Positions 18,495 through 27,624 of a DNA stretch of 64,000 nt are shown here, piece after piece. A model generated the notes under the pieces. It was given only the letters and a program-made list of their open reading frames with translations. It was not told the DNA's origin and ran no database searches. Position numbers and translations under genes: made by a program. Origin of the DNA: JASHPR01 sp963778075 (GTDB lineage Bacteria > Actinomycetota > Actinomycetes > Streptosporangiales > Streptosporangiaceae); NCBI GenBank assembly GCA_963778075.1, contig CAVZTJ010000015.1:62001-126000 (forward strand). Reading direction: 5' to 3'. Position 1 is the first letter of the stretch; every line of letters starts with the position of its first letter.

Positions 18495-20075
18495 CTAGTA
18501 AACGTCCGGCGGCTTGTACACACCCCAGACATCACGGAGCGCATCACAGACTTCACCAACAGTGGCACGCGACCGCAGCGCCTCGCGGATCGGGTAAAGC
18601 AGGTTTTCCGAACCGCTTGCGGCTTGCCTGAGGTCATCGATGCGACGGGTGAATTCCGCCCGGTCCCGATCCTCGCGCAGCGCTGCAAGGCGCTCCGCCT
18701 GAGCTTGCTCGATCGCCGGATCGACGCGAAGCGGCTGGTAGGGCTCTTCCTCGTCGATCCCGAACCTGTTGACGCCGACGACAACGCGCTCTCCCGCATC
18801 GATCTGCCGCGCCACCTGGTAGGCGGACCGCTCGATCTCGGCCTTCTGGAAGCCCTGCTCGATCGCTGCCACGGCGCCGCCGAGCTCTTCGACGGACCCG
18901 ATCAGCGCATCGGCCTGCCGCTCGATATCGGTGGTCATGGACTCGATCGCGTAAGACCCGGCGAACGGGTCAACGGTCGCGGTCAGGTCGGTCTCGTAGG
19001 CGAGGACCTGCTGCGTCCGCACCGCAAGCCGAGCCGCCTTCTCCGACGGCAGGGCGATCGCCTCGTCGTAGGCGTTCGTGTGCAGCGACTGCGTGCCGCC
19101 GAGCACGGCGGCGAGGGCCTGCACGGTGACCCTGGCCAGGTTCACCTCCGGCTGCTGGGCGGTGAGCTGGACTCCGGCGGTCTGGGTGTGGAACCTGAGC
19201 ATCTGCGACTTGGGGTTGGCTGCGCGGAACTCCTCGCGCATGATCCGCGCCCACAGCCGTCGCGCCGCACGGAACTTCGCGACCTCCTCGAGCAGCGTGG
19301 TACGAGCCACGAAGAAGAACGACAGCCGCGGCGCGAACTCGTCGACGGCGAGGCCGGACGCGATCGCCGCTCGCACGTACTCCTTGGCATTCGCCAGCGT
19401 GAACGCGATCTCCTGCACCGGCGTGGCGCCGGCCTCGGCCATGTGGTAGCCGGAGATCGAGATGGTGTTCCATCTCGGGATCTCTTCGCGGCAGTAGGCG
19501 AACGTGTCGGCAACCAGCCGGAGCGATGGCTGCGGCGGGTAGATGTACGTGCCGCGCGCGATGTACTCCTTCAAAATGTCGTTCTGAATCGTCCCGGTCA
19601 GCCGGTCGGCGCTGACGCCCTGCTCTTCCGCCACAAGCTGGTAGAGCAGCAGCAGGAGCGCGGCAGGGGCATTGATCGTCATCGACGTGGATACCGAGTC
19701 GAGCGGTATGCCGTCGAGCAGCAGCCGCATGTCCTCGATCGAGTCGATCGCCACGCCGACCTTGCCCACCTCGCCCCGGGCCGCCGGCGCGTCCGAGTCA
19801 TAGCCCATCTGGGTGGGCAGGTCGAAGGCGACGGAGAGCCCCGTGGTGCCGGCCTTGATCAGCTGGTGATAGCGCCGGTTGGAGTCAGCAGCGGCCGAGA
19901 AGCCCGCGTACTGCCGCATCGTCCAGGGACGCTTGGTGTACATGCCGGGATAGACGCCCCGGGTGTACGGGTACTCACCGGGCTCCCCTAGTTCCCCGTC
20001 AGGATCGAAGCCCTGCAGCGACTCGGGCCCGTAGAGCGGCTCGATTGGCGACCCCGACTCCGACATGTGCGTCAT
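18495..20075 (-). CDS. Acyl-CoA mutase large subunit, methylmalonyl-CoA mutase type, without B12 domain
   Basis: The 526 residues comprise only the TIM-barrel substrate domain; the C-terminal cobalamin-binding domain of one-chain mutases is absent. Conserved segments are RQYAGFSAAADSN, TIQNDILKEYIARGTYIYPP, NTISISGYHMAEAGATP and GGTQSLHTNAYDEA. The Tyr in RQYAGF and the Arg in PPQPSLR correspond to the pair (Tyr89/Arg207 in the Propionibacterium enzyme) that favours methylmalonyl-CoA; isobutyryl-CoA mutases carry Phe and Gln there. Much of the remaining sequence is IcmA-like, so substrate assignment stays open. A separate B12-binding small subunit is needed and is not in this window. Confidence 0.9.
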   Translation of the reverse strand: MTHMSESGSPIEPLYGPESLQGFDPDGELGEPGEYPYTRGVYPGMYTKRPWTMRQYAGFSAAADSNRRYHQLIKAGTTGLSVAFDLPTQMGYDSDAPAARGEVGKVGVAIDSIEDMRLLLDGIPLDSVSTSMTINAPAALLLLLYQLVAEEQGVSADRLTGTIQNDILKEYIARGTYIYPPQPSLRLVADTFAYCREEIPRWNTISISGYHMAEAGATPVQEIAFTLANAKEYVRAAIASGLAVDEFAPRLSFFFVARTTLLEEVAKFRAARRLWARIMREEFRAANPKSQMLRFHTQTAGVQLTAQQPEVNLARVTVQALAAVLGGTQSLHTNAYDEAIALPSEKAARLAVRTQQVLAYETDLTATVDPFAGSYAIESMTTDIERQADALIGSVEELGGAVAAIEQGFQKAEIERSAYQVARQIDAGERVVVGVNRFGIDEEEPYQPLRVDPAIEQAQAERLAALREDRDRAEFTRRIDDLRQAASGSENLLYPIREALRSRATVGEVCDALRDVWGVYKPPDVY

Positions 20076-20237
20076 AGCCCAAGGGTACGGGCAGGCCGTC
20101 CACGGCAGCCCTCACTGGTCCGGCCGGGTCTGCCGTAACTGGCCTTGTGTCCACGCCAGGCCGCCCCGGTCCGGTCCGATCCGCTCCGGGTGGCTCCCGG
20201 ACTTGGCTCCCGGGGCTCCCACCCTCTCTTACAGCCC

Positions 20238-20273
20238 GGGCCGCCGCATGCGCGTGAACGCATCCGGCGGCCC
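20238..20273 (+). promoter_or_regulatory. Strong hairpin in the leader of the small-gene operon
   Basis: GGGCCGCCG (20238-20246) pairs with CGGCGGCCC (20265-20273). Inside, after a C-C mismatch, ATGCG pairs with CGCAT around a 6-base loop. The structure ends about 40 bases before the ATG at 20313, in the 237-bp gap next to the divergent mutase gene. No T-run follows. It could be a leader structure or a site related to an integrated element. Confidence 0.5.
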
Positions 20274-20312
20274 TTGGTCACCCATCCGCGCAACCGGAAG
20301 GACAGCCTCAGC

Positions 20313-20884
20313 ATGACCATCCCACACCAGCACAACGAGCAGCCGGCAGACACCCGGCCGCTGACCTACGACCAGGCCGAGACTCTCTACCCGGCCGGCT
20401 CACGCGGTGCCGACGAGCGGTTCTCCGAACTGAGCCAGCGCGACCTCAGCACCCGCGCCGCCTCGATCCTGCAGGAGCGCGGAGAGTTCGACCCCAAGAG
20501 CAACCTTGGGCACCAGATGCTCGCCGAAGCGGAACCGCTGACCGCGCAGGAGCGCCTCGAGCACATGGCCATCGGCGAAGTGCTCGCCCGCCACTACCGG
20601 CACCCGCGATGCTCGACCAGGCCGCGAAAGCAGGGGCGAGCTGGGAACAGATCGGCGCCGCCCGCGGCACCAGCGCAAACCAGGCGCGGGCCGACTACCG
20701 CGCATGGGCGGACGGGCAGCACAGCCTGCTCAGCCACGGCGACGGCAAGTTCGGCATGGCAGACGCCGACTACGCCGCGGCATACGCCCGGGCGGCCGAC
20801 CCCGAGACTTACCCCGGCGTCATCGGTGATCCTGCCGCCATCGGCATCCTGTCCGGCAACCGGAACCTGGAGGCAGGGCAGTGA
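20313..20884 (+). pseudogene. Hypothetical protein with a frameshift (accessory operon, first gene)
   Basis: ATG 20313 follows GGAAGGA and opens a frame whose product reads naturally to about residue 97 (MAIGEVLARHYRHP). It then turns Arg/Pro-rich. The adjacent frame from 20609 continues sensibly (LDQAAKAGASWEQIGAARG, then GKFGMADADYAAAYARAADP) and stops at 20884. The total length is two bases over a multiple of three, so an indel near 20605 splits one gene of about 190 codons. The central part looks like a short helix-turn-helix (AGASWEQIGAARGTSANQAR). No function is known to me. Similar small proteins occur on actinomycete mobile elements (inference). Confidence 0.6.
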
Positions 20885-21180
20885 CCGCGCGGCGGCCGCT
20901 GACCGCCCGCGGGCTCAAGGCCATGCTGACCCGGGCGGGGGTCGACCATTCTGCGCTGGAAATCCGCGACGACTACGCCGTGTGGACGAACGCGGAGACC
21001 GGGCAGCGCAGTACCTCAGTGGTGGTCAGCGGGCCGAAAGAGGCCCGGCGTGAGGCTGGTCACGTGCTGTATGACAAAGGCCTGGCGAATGCCCCGTACC
21101 CGGAGTGCGACATGTGGGCGCGCCCCGGCGGTGTGCTCACCCGGACCGCCGAACCTGCGGAACCGGAGGCCGGCCAGTGA
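20881..21180 (+). CDS. Hypothetical 99-residue protein
   Basis: The GTG at 20881 overlaps the preceding stop codon (GTGA), a mark of translational coupling. The product begins TARRPLTARGLKAMLTRAG and alternates helix- and strand-forming stretches (WTNAETGQRSTSVVVSGP). It has no transmembrane segment or recognisable motif. It belongs to a run of small genes at 20.3-21.5 kb. I do not recognise the family. Confidence 0.6.
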   Translation: MTARRPLTARGLKAMLTRAGVDHSALEIRDDYAVWTNAETGQRSTSVVVSGPKEARREAGHVLYDKGLANAPYPECDMWARPGGVLTRTAEPAEPEAGQ

Positions 21181-21221
21181 CCGCGGCGCCCGACCACCGG
21201 CCGGGACACGGAGGCCGGGCA

Positions 21222-21473
21222 GTGAGTCATGATCAGCCCACGATGCCAGAGCTCCTCAAGGAGATCGATCGACTGCGCAGAGAGCGGGACGAAGCGCTCG
21301 CCCGCGTGGCTGAACTCGAAGAGCGTGAGGAGACGACGCGCGGCGAGCTGCGGGACTTCCGCAACGCCGTTGACCGGCTCACCGCTGGGCTCACAGAGTT
21401 CCTCGACGCCGCCCGCCCGGACGGCGCGCCGGGCACCGTCGACCCGATACGGCCTCTGCAGGACGGCGAGTAG
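21222..21473 (+). CDS. Small coiled-coil protein
   Basis: GTG 21222 lies 7-8 bases after GGAGG. An alternative GTG at 21177 would again overlap the previous stop codon. The 83-residue product contains a charged heptad-like helix (LLKEIDRLRRERDEALARVA, continuing ELEEREE) and then a second helix. It is a likely coiled coil with no enzymatic motif. It is the third gene of the small operon and ends 20 bp before a convergent small gene. Confidence 0.6.
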   Translation: MSHDQPTMPELLKEIDRLRRERDEALARVAELEEREETTRGELRDFRNAVDRLTAGLTEFLDAARPDGAPGTVDPIRPLQDGE

Positions 21474-21492
21474 CGGAGGCTGCGCCCGTCGT

Positions 21493-21771
21493 CTAGAGCG
21501 GCGGCCGCAGCTTGTACGGTCCCCGGTGGGTCACCTCCGCGCCGCATGGTACGGCGCCCTGGATCTGCCCGGCCCGGTACGCCCTCCACCATGGGCAGAT
21601 TGCTTCGTGCACGACGCGGTACCGCCACCGGGAGCCCGCGAACCCGCGGACCTCGCTGGGGCAGTCCTTGCACGCGAGATACCTGGAGTCCCGCTCGATG
21701 TTGCTGAGCGCGTAGATGATCCAGAACTGGTAGCGGCCGTCCTCCACGTTGCCGAACGCCCACAGGATCAC
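21493..21771 (-). CDS. Hypothetical 92-residue protein
   Basis: The GTG at 21771 overlaps the stop codon of the upstream 43-residue gene by four bases (GTGA). The product starts VILWAFGNVEDGRYQFWIIY and contains three scattered cysteines (ACKDCP, EAICPWW, VPCGAE), which might bind metal. I do not recognise the family. It converges on the coiled-coil gene. Confidence 0.5.
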   Translation of the reverse strand: MILWAFGNVEDGRYQFWIIYALSNIERDSRYLACKDCPSEVRGFAGSRWRYRVVHEAICPWWRAYRAGQIQGAVPCGAEVTHRGPYKLRPPL

Positions 21772-21899
21772 TGCGCCAGGTCGTCGTCGGCCAGGTGCCG
21801 GATCTCGGCCTTGAGTTCCTCAAGCGCGTCTGCCACCGCCTCGGGTGAGTGGTGCGGGACGTCCCAGATCGCGGCGAGCCGCTCGCAGGCCGGCGTCAC
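21768..21899 (-). CDS. Very small protein, 43 residues
   Basis: GTG 21899 is preceded by GGAGGACGGACA, a good ribosome-binding site. The product is VTPACERLAAIWDVPHHSPE followed by an acidic helix (AVADALEELKAEIRHLADDD). It overlaps the next gene by a GTGA junction. A further minus-strand GTG at about 21950 lies behind AAAGGAGG and may begin another tiny peptide running into this one. Coding bias and the paired ribosome-binding sites support translation; function is unknown. Confidence 0.5.
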   Translation of the reverse strand: MTPACERLAAIWDVPHHSPEAVADALEELKAEIRHLADDDLAQ

Positions 21900-22041
21900 T
21901 GTCCGTCCTCCGATCTGGTCTTGTGCTTGGTGCGGCGGCTTGCCTTAGCTCGTTCACTGACTGCCTCCTTTGATCCCGGGTCGCGTCCTGAGCACCCGTG
22001 GCCCGACCGGGCGGGGAAGTCCCGGCCGGACGCATGGGGGC

Positions 22042-22400
22042 TCAGGACCCTGCCTCCGGTCCCGCCAGGCGCTCGTAGTCGGCGAGGGTGCGCGGCGGGT
22101 GTGGCGGGTCGGCGTTCATCGTGATGTAGACCGCATCCGGGCCGGGGGCGCCCTGCTCTGGGTCAGGCCCGGCGACGAAATCCCAGAACTCGCCTCGGCC
22201 TCCGGGTTGCGGACGTAGACGCCGTGAGAATCGGCCTGCCAGCCGCGCTCGCCGAGAGCCGGGTCAGTGTGCGGGGTCCCGGCTGGCTGAGCGGCAGCGG
22301 TGGGCGCGACGGTGCGCGAGTGGCCGGCAGTGACCTCCTTGCTGCCGGTCCGGACCGCGAGGCGCTTGAGCACGCCGCGCTCCGGTGCGCCGGCCTGCAT
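22042..22400 (-). pseudogene. Hypothetical protein with a frameshift
   Basis: ATG 22400, with CGGAGA upstream, opens a frame ending in a plausible segment (GWQADSHGVYVRNPEAE). The sense then continues in another frame as EFWDFVAGPDPEQGAPGPDA and ends LADYERLAGPEAGS at 22042. A single-base indel near 22190 would join them into one protein of about 119 residues. I do not recognise the family. It heads the minus-strand run of small genes. Confidence 0.5.
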
Positions 22401-22523
22401 GGGATCGTCTCCGGGCGGTGATCCACAGATGATGACCGGGATGAGGATGGCGAGTTCTGCGGTCGCCGTGCGCGGCTCGGGTGGCGGCGTCGTGTTCAAC
22501 GCAGTCTGGTAGCGTCCGGCCAT

Positions 22524-23732
22524 GTGACCTTTGACGTGGGCAAGGTGCGCGCCGGCTATCCGGCGCTGGCGGACGGTTATGCCTACCTGGACGGGGCTGC
22601 GGGCACGCAGGTGCCGGAGCCGGTGATCGACGCGATCGCCGGGGCGTACCGCGCCGGGCTCGGGAACTCTGGCGGCGCGTTCCCGGCCAGCCGCCGCTCC
22701 GACGTGATCACCGATGAGTGCCGTCGGGCGGTGGCCGACTTGACCGGCGGCGACCCCGGCGGCGTCATTCTCGGCCCGAACATGACCACGCTGACCTACC
22801 GGCTGGCCCGGACGCTGGCGGCGAAGTGGCGCCCCGGCGACGAGGTCGTGGTCACCCGGCTCGACCACGACGCGAACGTGCGGCCCTGGGTGCAGGCCGC
22901 GACCGCGGCCGGGGCCACGGTCCGCTGGGCCGACGTGCGGCTGCCCGAGGGTGACCTGGAGGTTGCGCAGATCGCCGGGCTGATCTCGGAGCGGACCCGG
23001 CTGGTCGCGGTGAGTGCGGCGAGCAACCTGATCGGGACCCGCCCGGATGTGCCGGCGATTACTGCGCTGGCGCACTCGGCCGGTGCGCTGGCCTATGTGG
23101 ACGGCGTGCACGCTACCGCGCATGTCCCGGTCGATGTGGCCGCGCTGGGCGCCGACTTCTACGCGACGAGTGCCTACAAGTGGTCGGGGCCGCATGTGGG
23201 CGCGGTGGTCGCCGATCCGGCGCTGCTCGAGTCGCTGGCCCCGGACAAGCTGGCGCCCGCGCCCGGCTATGTGCCGGACCGGTTTGAGCAGGGCACGCTG
23301 GCGTTCGCCGACCTGGCCGGCGTGAGCGCCGCCGTCGAGCACCTGGCCGGCCTGGCCGGACCGGCGGCCAGTTCCGCGGCCAGGCGGGAGCGGATCCTGG
23401 CCAGCATGGCCGCGGCCGAGGCGCACGAGCAGGAGCTGTTCAAGGTGCTGCTCGGAGGCCTGGATGCGATGGGGCACGTCACCACCTACGGCAAGGCCGC
23501 GCGGCGCACCGCTACCGCCTACTTCACCGTGGCCGGCCACTCACCGCTGCAGGTCGCCGAGCACTTGGCCCGGCACAAGGTCAACGTGTGGGATGGTGAC
23601 AACTACGCCTGGGAACTGGCTGGTGCGCTCGGCCTGCGGGACGCAGGTGGGGCGGTACGTGCCGGCCTGGTGCCCTACAACGACCGCTCCGACGTCGACC
23701 GGCTACTCGCCGCCGTCGACGAACTCGGCTGA
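22524..23732 (+). CDS. Cysteine desulfurase-like class V aminotransferase
   Basis: The 402-residue PLP enzyme of fold type I begins at GTG 22524. It has RLDHDANVRPW (PLP-stacking region), the aspartate strand AYVDGVHATAHVPVD, and the Schiff-base lysine in SAYKWSGPHVGAV. The overall match is to the cysteine-desulfurase-like subgroup often annotated without a proven reaction. I do not see the flexible active-site cysteine loop typical of IscS/SufS, so desulfurase activity is uncertain. No iron-sulfur assembly genes are nearby; it stands alone next to the small-gene cluster. Confidence 0.85.
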   Translation: MTFDVGKVRAGYPALADGYAYLDGAAGTQVPEPVIDAIAGAYRAGLGNSGGAFPASRRSDVITDECRRAVADLTGGDPGGVILGPNMTTLTYRLARTLAAKWRPGDEVVVTRLDHDANVRPWVQAATAAGATVRWADVRLPEGDLEVAQIAGLISERTRLVAVSAASNLIGTRPDVPAITALAHSAGALAYVDGVHATAHVPVDVAALGADFYATSAYKWSGPHVGAVVADPALLESLAPDKLAPAPGYVPDRFEQGTLAFADLAGVSAAVEHLAGLAGPAASSAARRERILASMAAAEAHEQELFKVLLGGLDAMGHVTTYGKAARRTATAYFTVAGHSPLQVAEHLARHKVNVWDGDNYAWELAGALGLRDAGGAVRAGLVPYNDRSDVDRLLAAVDELG

Positions 23733-24188
23733 TTCCGCTGGCAGGTCCCGCAAGGCTTGGAGTTGTCAGATGACCTTCTTGGGAGTAGGTTTCCCTATCA
23801 TCTAGAAGCACGAGGGCACTTGCACGTTCTGATTGCTGATGTGGGGTGGGTTCGCTGCGCTTGAGCTGTGCCCACCGCCTGCAGGTCCGCAAGCGGGGTC
23901 GCGAGGTCGATGACATGGTCTTGGCCTCACGTGATCTGCACGCTGCGGGACCCTATGGTGTAGTAGTGCGCCTTTTCTCTCGGCTCGGCGCCGACGTGGA
24001 GTTCGACTGGTTAGGGGTTCCCCACCTAACAGGACGTCCTTGACCTGCCCAGCAATAGCTAGCGGGTGAGGCACTCGAGCAGCTGACCTGATTCACGGTA
24101 GCTGCTGAGGCATTTCTGGGTCGAGGACACAACCACGCTTTGCGCTGAGACAAGCGCGTCGGCACGAGCGAAAGAGAAGGCGGTTGTG
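23733..24188. other. Intergenic stretch, no supported gene
   Basis: These 456 bp have lower coding character than the flanks. A 65-codon open frame (23846-24043) shows no family I recognise. A short stem (GTTAGG/CCTAAC) lies near 24010-24032. The final 20 bases contain AAAGAGAAGGCGG, the ribosome-binding region of the amidohydrolase. Confidence 0.4.
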
Positions 24189-25412
24189 ATGTCAGTAACG
24201 GTCCTGCGGAATGCGTCGGTCCTGGACGCCGAGCGGGCGGAGCTGGCTGAGGGCCAGTCGGTGGTGGTCGAAGGCGGCCGGATCGCCGACGTCGGCCCGG
24301 GCCTGTCCGGCCCCGGCGACGCCGTCGTCATCGACGTCGCCGGCAAGACGCTCATGCCCGGCCTGATCGACGCGCACACCCACCCCATGTCCGTGGCGAT
24401 CGACTTCGCCGCGTCCGAGTGGTCGCCGACCTACGTGGCGGCACGGGCAGGGCGGGCGCTGGAGGGAATGCTCGCCCGGGGGTTCACCACGATCCGGGAC
24501 GCTGGCGGCGGCGAGCATGGCCTGGCGCAGGCGGTGCAGGAGGGTTACTTCACCGGGCCGCGGATCTTCTACGGCGGCAAACAGCTTTCCCAGACCGGCG
24601 GCGCCGGGGACTACCGGGCGCCCAGCCGCCGGGTCTGGGAGGACAATTACTACGCGCCTACGATCGGGGTGGTCTGCGACGGCGTCCCCGAAGTTCGCCG
24701 GGCGGTGCGCGAGGAGGTGCGCCGGGGCGCGCATCACATCAAGGTGTACCTGTCCGGGGCGGTCGACGCCCCCAGCGACCGGGTGGACTCCACCCAGTTC
24801 TCCCTCGAGGAACTCCACGCGATCGTCGAAGAAGCCACTGCGGCCAACATTTACGTGGCCGGGCACGCCTACACCTCGCGGGCCATCAACCGCGGGCTGG
24901 AGTGCGGGGTGCGTAGCATCGAGCACGGCAACTTGATGGACGAGTCCAGCATCCCGCTGTTTTTGCAGTACGGCGCGTTCTACGTGCCGACCATCGTGAC
25001 CTACCACACCCTGGCCGAAAAGTCGCGGGCCGGGCTGCTGCCTGCTGACATCGACGCCAAGCTGCACACGGTGATCGGCGGGGCGATCGGCGCGCTGGAG
25101 ATGGCGCACCAGGCTGGGGTGCCGATCGTGTACGGCACCGACCTGTTCGCCGACATGCACGGCCAGCAACTGCAGGAGTTCATCATCCGCTCCGAAGTCC
25201 AGCCCCCCGCCGACCTCATCCGCTCGGCGACCACCACGGCCGCCCGGCTCCTGTGCATGGACGGCCAGCTCGGCGCCATCGCCCCCGGCGCCTATGCGGA
25301 TTTGCTGGTGCTCGACGGCAATCCGCTCGACGACATCCGGGTGCTCACCACCCCGGACCAGACCCTCAGGCTGATCATGAAAGAAGGCGCGGTCTACAAG
25401 AACGAGCTCTAG
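24189..25412 (+). CDS. Amidohydrolase-superfamily metal-dependent hydrolase (peptidase/imidazolonepropionase-like)
   Basis: The 407-residue protein starts MSVTVLRNASVLDAERAELA and has the amidohydrolase metal motif GLIDAHTHP, then a lysine ligand candidate in HHIKVYLSGA. Histidines follow in VAGHAYTSRA and SIEHGNLMD, with the last aspartate in PIVYGTDLFA. This is the pattern of the subgroup containing prolidase-like and N-acyl-amino-acid-cleaving enzymes; the substrate is not predictable. The stop is 47 bp before a peptide-binding lipoprotein gene, so imported peptide-like compounds may be the substrates (inference). Confidence 0.88.
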   Translation: MSVTVLRNASVLDAERAELAEGQSVVVEGGRIADVGPGLSGPGDAVVIDVAGKTLMPGLIDAHTHPMSVAIDFAASEWSPTYVAARAGRALEGMLARGFTTIRDAGGGEHGLAQAVQEGYFTGPRIFYGGKQLSQTGGAGDYRAPSRRVWEDNYYAPTIGVVCDGVPEVRRAVREEVRRGAHHIKVYLSGAVDAPSDRVDSTQFSLEELHAIVEEATAANIYVAGHAYTSRAINRGLECGVRSIEHGNLMDESSIPLFLQYGAFYVPTIVTYHTLAEKSRAGLLPADIDAKLHTVIGGAIGALEMAHQAGVPIVYGTDLFADMHGQQLQEFIIRSEVQPPADLIRSATTTAARLLCMDGQLGAIAPGAYADLLVLDGNPLDDIRVLTTPDQTLRLIMKEGAVYKNEL

Positions 25413-25459
25413 TGCCAGTCCTGCCAGCTGAGTCCGAGCTTTCGGAAGGAACGCGAGAT

Positions 25460-27323
25460 ATGAGGTCATTGGCCGCGCAGCAACCTAGATCAAGACCGCG
25501 GCTCTACCGCCTGCTGGCGGCGGGTGCCGTAGCGCTGGCGCTCGCCGCAGCGGGCTGCAGCAGCAACAATGGCAGCTCGTCCTCGGGGAACGGCCCGGTC
25601 AAGGGCGGCACCGCGGTCTGGGCGGAGCCCCCGGCCAGCCCGCCGACGTACATCTTCCCGTACACGGACAGCGCCGACGAGAGCAATCTCAACGACTTCG
25701 AATTCCAGTACCTTATGTACCGGCCCCTGTACTGGTTCGGCCAGAACGGCCAGCCAGTGGTGAACTACTCGCTGAGCGTGGCCAACCCGCCGACGCTCAA
25801 CGGCAAGACCCTGACGATCACGCTCAAGCACTACATGTGGTCCGACGGCACCCAGGTCACCGCGCGGGACGTGGAGTTCTGGCTGAATATGGAACTGGCC
25901 GTGCCGCAGGACTACGGCTCTTACACCGGGTTCCCGGCGAACACGACCAACATCAAGGTGGTCAGCGCGACCGAGCTGCAGATGACCATGGACAAGCCGT
26001 ACTCGCTGACCTGGTTCCTGTACAACGAGCTGAGCCAGGTCACGCCGATGCCGCCCGCCTGGGACCGCACTGCATCGGGCCCGAGTCACTGCCACACTAC
26101 GGTCAGCGACTGCGCGGCGGTGTACCAAGTACCTGGCCGGCCAAGCCAAGGACCTGTCCACGTATGCGACGTCGCCGATCTGGAGCATCGTGGACGGGCC
26201 GTGGAAGCTGAGCTCGTTCAACGCCGACGGCCACAACACCTTCGTGCCGAACAAGGCTTACACCGGACCGGTGAAGCCGAAGCTCTCCGAGTTCGTGGAG
26301 GTGCCGTTCACCACGGACGCGGCCGAGTACGACGTGCTGCGCTCACCGAGTTCCAGCACCAAGATCGACGTGGGGTACCTGCCGACCCAGGACGCCCCGG
26401 CCAAGCCGGCCAACGCGACCGTGGGCTCCAACCCCGCATCGGGCTATACCATGTCCCCGCTGTACCCGTGGGGCATCAACTACTACGTGCTGAACTACCA
26501 GTCCAGCAACGGCGATCACGGCGCTATCTTCAAGCAGCTCTACTTCCGGCAGGCAATGCAGTACGAGATGAACCAGCGCTCGATCATCTCCGGCCCGCTG
26601 CGCGGGTACGGGACAGCCACCGTCGGCCCGGTCGCCGCCACCCCGGCGTCGAAGTGGCTGTCGGCCAAGGGCAGGCACGGTGACCCGTACCCTTACAACC
26701 CGGCCAAGGCCAAGAGCCTGCTGACCAGCCACGGCTGGAAGGTGGTCCCGAACGGCACCAGTACCTGCGTGAAGCCGGGCACTGCGCCGGACGAGTGCGG
26801 CGCGGGGATCACTACGGGCACGCCTCTGACCTTCAGCTACGTCTACGAGTCCGGGGTGTCGTGGGTCCAGTCGGAAGTGGCGCAGCTGCAGTCCAACGCG
26901 GCGTCGATCGGGATGAAGCTGAACCTGCAGCCCAAACCGTTCGCCGATGTGATAGCGCAGGCCGTGGGCAACTGCGTGGTCACGAAGGTCCCGTGCAACT
27001 GGGACATGGCGAACTGGGGCTTCGGCTGGTCGTTCTCCCCGAACTACCTGCCGACCGGCGAGACGCTGTTCCAGTGCGGAGCGGTGGCGAACTCGGGCGG
27101 GTACTGCGACAAGACCAACGATGCGATGATCGAGCAGACCCTGACCAGCTCTAACCTGCAGCTCTTCTACAACTGGCAGAACTACCTGGCCCCGCAGCTG
27201 CCCGTCATGTACCAGCCAAACGCCGCCTTCACCCTGACCGAGGTGACGAACAACTTGAAGGGAGTCCTCCCGCAGAGCCCGACGCTCAGCATCACCCCGG
27301 AGTCCTGGTACTTCGTAAAGTAA
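25460..27323 (+). pseudogene. ABC-transporter solute-binding lipoprotein, family 5 (oligopeptide type), frameshifted
   Basis: ATG 25460, after GGAAGGA, begins a lipoprotein signal peptide (LLAAGAVALALAAAGCSS, lipobox AAGC). The SBP_bac_5 segments follow: LTITLKHYMWSDGTQVTARD in the first frame, and WKLSSFNADGHNTFVPNKAY plus YEMNQRSIISGPLRGYGTA in the second. The frame breaks at 26125-26126, where TACCAAG has one C too many: deleting it gives AVYKYLAGQAK in one continuous protein of about 620 residues. No permease or ATPase genes follow, so even an intact copy would need partners elsewhere. Confidence 0.85.
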
Positions 27324-27624
27324 CACTGGCCCGGTCGGGGGATCTGAGCATGAGATCGGACGATCATGGTCAGTTCTGCATCTGCGTGATCTGATGGGGG
27401 GTCGCGCAGAACGGTTACCCGCGCATGCCGTCGCAGAGCACAGTGACGGTCCGCGACAGACGGTAATTTCGTGAGGTGCCTGCCGGAAAGTCGCCTCGCG
27501 CGCACCCGCCCACCAGGCCGCCTCTTCAGCGTCCCGGCCAGCCGTGCCCATGGTGGTCCAGCCCTCGGCCCGGTCGACGGCGAGCCGGATGCCCTTCGGG
27601 CCGTTGGCCGCGAGGACGCGCAGC
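27324..27624. other. Intergenic region between convergent genes
   Basis: No gene can be supported in this 301-bp stretch between the lipoprotein and the convergent MFS exporter. Short GATCT/AGATC complementarity near 27338-27356 is too weak to call a terminator. Confidence 0.4.

Noticed and set aside
27330..27360. Terminator between the lipoprotein and MFS genes
   Set aside because: Only a 5-bp complementarity without T-run.
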